From Bacteroidales bacterium (GTDB taxonomy: Bacteria; Bacteroidota; Bacteroidia; Bacteroidales; UBA12077): 7,991 nt of DNA. The notes below the pieces were generated by a model, which searched no databases, was not told the origin of the DNA, and saw nothing but the letters and a program-made list of their open reading frames with translations. The stretch's first letter is position 1; each line of letters begins with the position of its first letter. The position numbers and the translations under genes are program-made. Positions 5,558 through 7,991 of the stretch are shown here, piece after piece. The stretch covers positions 1 through 7,991 of the forward strand of contig JAUVUS010000094.1 in assembly GCA_030600865.1 (NCBI GenBank). The letters run 5' to 3'.

Positions 5558-6727
5558 TTAATATACAAATTCACCAAATTCACTTTTAATAGTAAGTTTA
5601 TTTTTATTTGCTTTTTCGCACCGGCCAACAATTTTAGCATCTACGTTAAAACTTTTTGAAATATTGATAATTTCATCGGCATACTCAGGTGAAACATATA
5701 TTTCCATTCTATGCCCCATATTAAATACTTTATACATCTCTTCCCACGAAGTACCTGATTCTTTCTGAATTATCCTGAATAATTCAGGCAAGTCAAAAAG
5801 TTTATCTTTAATAACGTGTAAATTATCAACAAAGTTCATCACTTTAGTTTGGGCTCCTCCCGAACAATGAACCAAACCGTGAATTTTTGATCTGAACTGC
5901 TTAAAAATCTCTAACATTATTGGCGCATACGTACGAGTAGGTGAAAGCACTAATTTACCGGCATCAATACCCAATTTTTCTATTCTATCTGTTAATTTAT
6001 AAGTCCCGGAATAAACAACTTCCGAAGGTACTGACGGATCAAAACTTTCAGGATATTTTTCGGCTAAATATTTATTAAACACATCATGTCGGGCCGATGT
6101 TAATCCATTACTTCCCATTCCCCCGTTATACTCTTTCTCATAACTTGCTTTTCCGAAAGATGATAAACCAACAATAACATCTCCATCCTGTATATTGCTA
6201 TTATCAATAACATCAGATCGTTTCATCCTGGATGTTACAGTTGAATCAACAATAATGGTACGAACCAGGTCGCCAACATCTGCTGTTTCGCCACCCGTTG
6301 AATAAATTGATACACCCATCTCTCGTAATTCAGCAAGAAGTTCTTCTGTTCCGTTAATTATTGCGGCAATAACTTCACCCGGAATCAGGTTTCTATTTCG
6401 GCCTATTGTAGATGATAATAAAATATTATCAGTTGCACCGACACATAATAAATCATCAAGATTCATAACAATTGCATCTTGTGCAATACCCTTCCATACT
6501 GAAATATCTCCTGTTTCTTTCCAATATAAATAAGCAAGAGAAGATTTTGTGCCAGCTCCATCGGCATGCATTATATTACAATACTCATCATCGCCACCAA
6601 TTATATCAGGAATAATTTTACAAAAGGCTTTTGGATATAATCCTTTATCAATATTTTTTATGGCATTATGCACATCTTCTTTTGATGCTGAAACCCCTCT
6701 TAACTTATATCGTGAATCTTGTGACAT
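5558..6727 (-). CDS. purM: Phosphoribosylformylglycinamidine cyclo-ligase (AIR synthetase), divergent long form
   Basis: PurM uses ATP to close the imidazole ring of formylglycinamidine ribonucleotide, giving aminoimidazole ribonucleotide in purine synthesis. From the ATG at 6725-6727 the protein has 389 residues, longer than the roughly 345 of E. coli PurM. The family landmarks are recognisable but altered: DGAGTK at 56-61, NLDDLLCVGA at 89-98 (E. coli-type proteins have N-D), STGGETAD at 143-150 (usually GGETAE), HCSGGAQTKV at 287-296 (usually H-x-TGGG) and FNMGHRM at 335-341 (usually FNMGIGM). This variant is typical of Bacteroidetes as I know them. An in-frame TTG at 6752-6754 would add nine residues but lies inside the -7 promoter box, so the ATG is preferred; it also gives the expected RY-x-x-RGVSA N-terminus. 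No Shine-Dalgarno is present. An alternative label is AIR synthase-related protein. Confidence 0.9.
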   Translation of the reverse strand: MSQDSRYKLRGVSASKEDVHNAIKNIDKGLYPKAFCKIIPDIIGGDDEYCNIMHADGAGTKSSLAYLYWKETGDISVWKGIAQDAIVMNLDDLLCVGATDNILLSSTIGRNRNLIPGEVIAAIINGTEELLAELREMGVSIYSTGGETADVGDLVRTIIVDSTVTSRMKRSDVIDNSNIQDGDVIVGLSSFGKASYEKEYNGGMGSNGLTSARHDVFNKYLAEKYPESFDPSVPSEVVYSGTYKLTDRIEKLGIDAGKLVLSPTRTYAPIMLEIFKQFRSKIHGLVHCSGGAQTKVMNFVDNLHVIKDKLFDLPELFRIIQKESGTSWEEMYKVFNMGHRMEIYVSPEYADEIINISKSFNVDAKIVGRCEKANKNKLTIKSEFGEFVY

Positions 6728-6750
6728 GTTTTTAGAAATGTTTTGAAAGT

Positions 6751-6786
6751 GCAAAATTAATAATTAGTTATAAGATTTAAAACAAA
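6751..6786 (-). promoter_or_regulatory. Probable promoter for purM
   Basis: The complement of 6751-6759 is TAATTTTGC, a full -7 box identical to that of prfA. The nearest TTTG upstream is the complement of 6783-6786, giving a 23-base spacer against the usual 19-21, so the -33 part is less certain. Transcription from here would leave a leader of only about 15-20 bases before the ATG at 6727. The candidate -33 overlaps the T tract of the preceding terminator. Confidence 0.6.
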
Positions 6787-6816
6787 AAAAAGAATTCCCG
6801 ACTTATCGGGAATTCT
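6784..6816 (-). terminator. Strong intrinsic terminator of the OmpA-family gene
   Basis: AGAATTCCCG (6791-6800) and CGGGAATTCT (6807-6816) form a perfect 10-bp stem around a six-base loop. On the minus strand a run of seven T follows (complement of 6784-6790), eight counting the last stem base. It starts 20 bases after the stop codon at 6837-6839. The A run lies only on the low-coordinate side, which fixes the direction as minus strand. Confidence 0.92.
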
Positions 6817-6836
6817 AAACTCTTATTTGATTGGAG

Positions 6837-7991
6837 TTAATTTTGTGGTTGAAAATCGGTAGAAATTACCTGGAACTCCGTTCTGCGATTTATCTGATGA
6901 GCTATTTCCTGCTGTTCCTCAGATTCCAATTTGTCAATAAAATCAGGTGTTAACTCAGTTCCTTCAAACAAGAATGAATTTTGTCCTGCCAATTTCTTAT
7001 CTACAACTTTAGGCATTGTAGCAGCATATCCTTTGGCTCTTAATCTGGCAGGCTGAATACCTTTCTCAATTAAATAATTAACTACAGATTGAGCACGTTT
7101 CTGAGATAACTCTACATTTGTCAGAGCACTACCTCTGGTATCGGTATGAGAACGCAATTCAATTACTACAGTTGGATTATCATTCAAGGTTTCAACAAGT
7201 TTATCAAGCGCCACCATTGATTCAGGACGAAGATCCCATTTTGCAAAATCGTAAAAAATATTTGGCAGTTCAATTGGTTCTGCAATTGATGATAATCTAA
7301 TTTCAACACTAAAAGTTTGACTTTCTGTAATACCTTTTGTTGTTTCTTTTTCTTTTCCGGTTAAGAACCCTTTCTTAGATGCAACAAAAACATAATCGGT
7401 ATTCGGGCGTAGCATAAATTTGAAAGCACCTTCATCATCTGTTTCATTAGTTAATGTCATTCCGTCGCTACCAACAAGTTTAACTGTAGCATTTGCTAAA
7501 GAAGCATCTGATTTATCGTTAAGAACAACACCTTCAACATTAAATTTTAACGGAGGTAATACAAATGAAAATATTTCATCATCTCCTTCACGAGACGAAC
7601 TAAAATAACCTCTTTCTTTTTCTTTTTCTATAATAATACTAAAATCATCTTTAGTAGAATTTATAGGATATCTCATATTTTCCACTTTCCAGCTACCGTT
7701 TTCTTTTGTCGCTCTGAAAATATCCAAGCCTCCCATTCCTAAATGATAATCGGAAGAAAAATATAATGTTCCATCATCGTGAATAAAAGGAAACATTTCA
7801 TTTCCGGGAGTATTAATTTCTGCACCGAGTGATTCCGGCACTCCCCATTTACCATCAGGACTAGTTCGGGTTACCTTCCATATATCTTTCTCTCCCATTC
7901 CTCCTTTCATGTCTGAAACAAAGTACAGAGTTAATTCATCATCAGATAATGATGGATGAGCCACAACAATACTGTCATTAAGCATTAATAC
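6837..7991 (-). CDS. OmpA-family outer-membrane-associated protein with PD40 repeats, PorE-like (5' end missing)
   Basis: This protein probably anchors an envelope complex to peptidoglycan on the periplasmic side of the outer membrane. The frame stays open to the window edge; the ATG at 7983-7985 is internal, and the signal peptide and any TPR region lie outside. Counting from that ATG, PD40 (beta-propeller) repeats occupy about residues 11-37 and 64-91, with a degenerate third at 112-140. A carboxypeptidase-regulatory-like beta-sandwich domain spans about 148-232. An OmpA C-terminal domain covers 242-375, with NIFYDFAKWDLRP at its start, HTDTRG (D282) and LSQKRAQS (R297) as the peptidoglycan-binding pair, and NRRTEF near the end. 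The order PD40, regulatory domain, OmpA matches PorE of the type IX secretion system, but paralogues with this layout are common in Bacteroidetes, so I give no symbol. A strong terminator follows. Confidence 0.88.
   Translation of the reverse strand, partial: VLMLNDSIVVAHPSLSDDELTLYFVSDMKGGMGEKDIWKVTRTSPDGKWGVPESLGAEINTPGNEMFPFIHDDGTLYFSSDYHLGMGGLDIFRATKENGSWKVENMRYPINSTKDDFSIIIEKEKERGYFSSSREGDDEIFSFVLPPLKFNVEGVVLNDKSDASLANATVKLVGSDGMTLTNETDDEGAFKFMLRPNTDYVFVASKKGFLTGKEKETTKGITESQTFSVEIRLSSIAEPIELPNIFYDFAKWDLRPESMVALDKLVETLNDNPTVVIELRSHTDTRGSALTNVELSQKRAQSVVNYLIEKGIQPARLRAKGYAATMPKVVDKKLAGQNSFLFEGTELTPDFIDKLESEEQQEIAHQINRRTEFQVISTDFQPQN

Noticed and set aside
6549..7608. Short plus-strand reading frames opposite purM and the OmpA-family gene.
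   Set aside because: They are antisense shadows of well-supported coding sequence, without promoter, ribosome site or family resemblance.
7983..7985. ATG as the true start of the OmpA-family gene.
   Set aside because: The frame stays open to the window edge, there is no signal peptide after this ATG, and the protein starts in the middle of a PD40 repeat. The real start must lie upstream.

Overview
This AT-rich window most likely comes from the chromosome of a member of the Bacteroidota (Bacteroidetes). Four signs agree. Three gene starts are preceded by the phylum's -7 promoter motif (TAnnTTTG, here TACTTTTGC or TAATTTTGC). There is a DUF2851 protein, a family I associate mainly with this phylum. 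PurM is of the divergent long type. The OmpA-family protein has the PD40 / carboxypeptidase-regulatory-like / OmpA architecture of PorE-like type IX secretion proteins. I cannot fix the genus. Every real gene I can see lies on the minus strand, so transcription runs from high to low coordinates.

In transcription order, the window opens with the 3' part of an OmpA-family cell-envelope gene (6837-7991, cut by the window edge), closed by a strong intrinsic terminator (6784-6816). Next is a probable three-gene unit: purM (5558-6727, purine synthesis), prfA (4300-5376, release factor 1) and pyrF (3455-4288, the last step of UMP synthesis). purM and prfA each have a -7 promoter motif. prfA also has a perfect Shine-Dalgarno sequence, unusual in this phylum. 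pyrF follows prfA after 11 bases and has no promoter of its own that I can see.

A 291-base gap (3164-3454) holds a composite, palindrome-rich repeat of the kind scattered between genes in environmental Bacteroidetes. Downstream lies a two-gene unit with a 4-base ATGA overlap: a DUF2851 protein of unknown function (1892-3163) and a two-TM potassium channel with a cytoplasmic RCK (TrkA-N/TrkA-C) gating ring (864-1895). Last come rpsO (ribosomal protein S15, 413-685), with a textbook Bacteroidetes promoter and its own terminator, and the 5' end of pnp (polynucleotide phosphorylase, 1-340). This is the widely conserved rpsO-pnp pair.

Most of the window is core housekeeping sequence. I found no CRISPR array, transposase, phage gene, tRNA or rRNA, and no convincing new defence or mobile system. 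The items most worth a second look are the DUF2851 protein (a possible nuclease-like core plus four cysteines, translationally linked to a K+ channel), the composite repeat, and the compact terminator-promoter junction upstream of purM.
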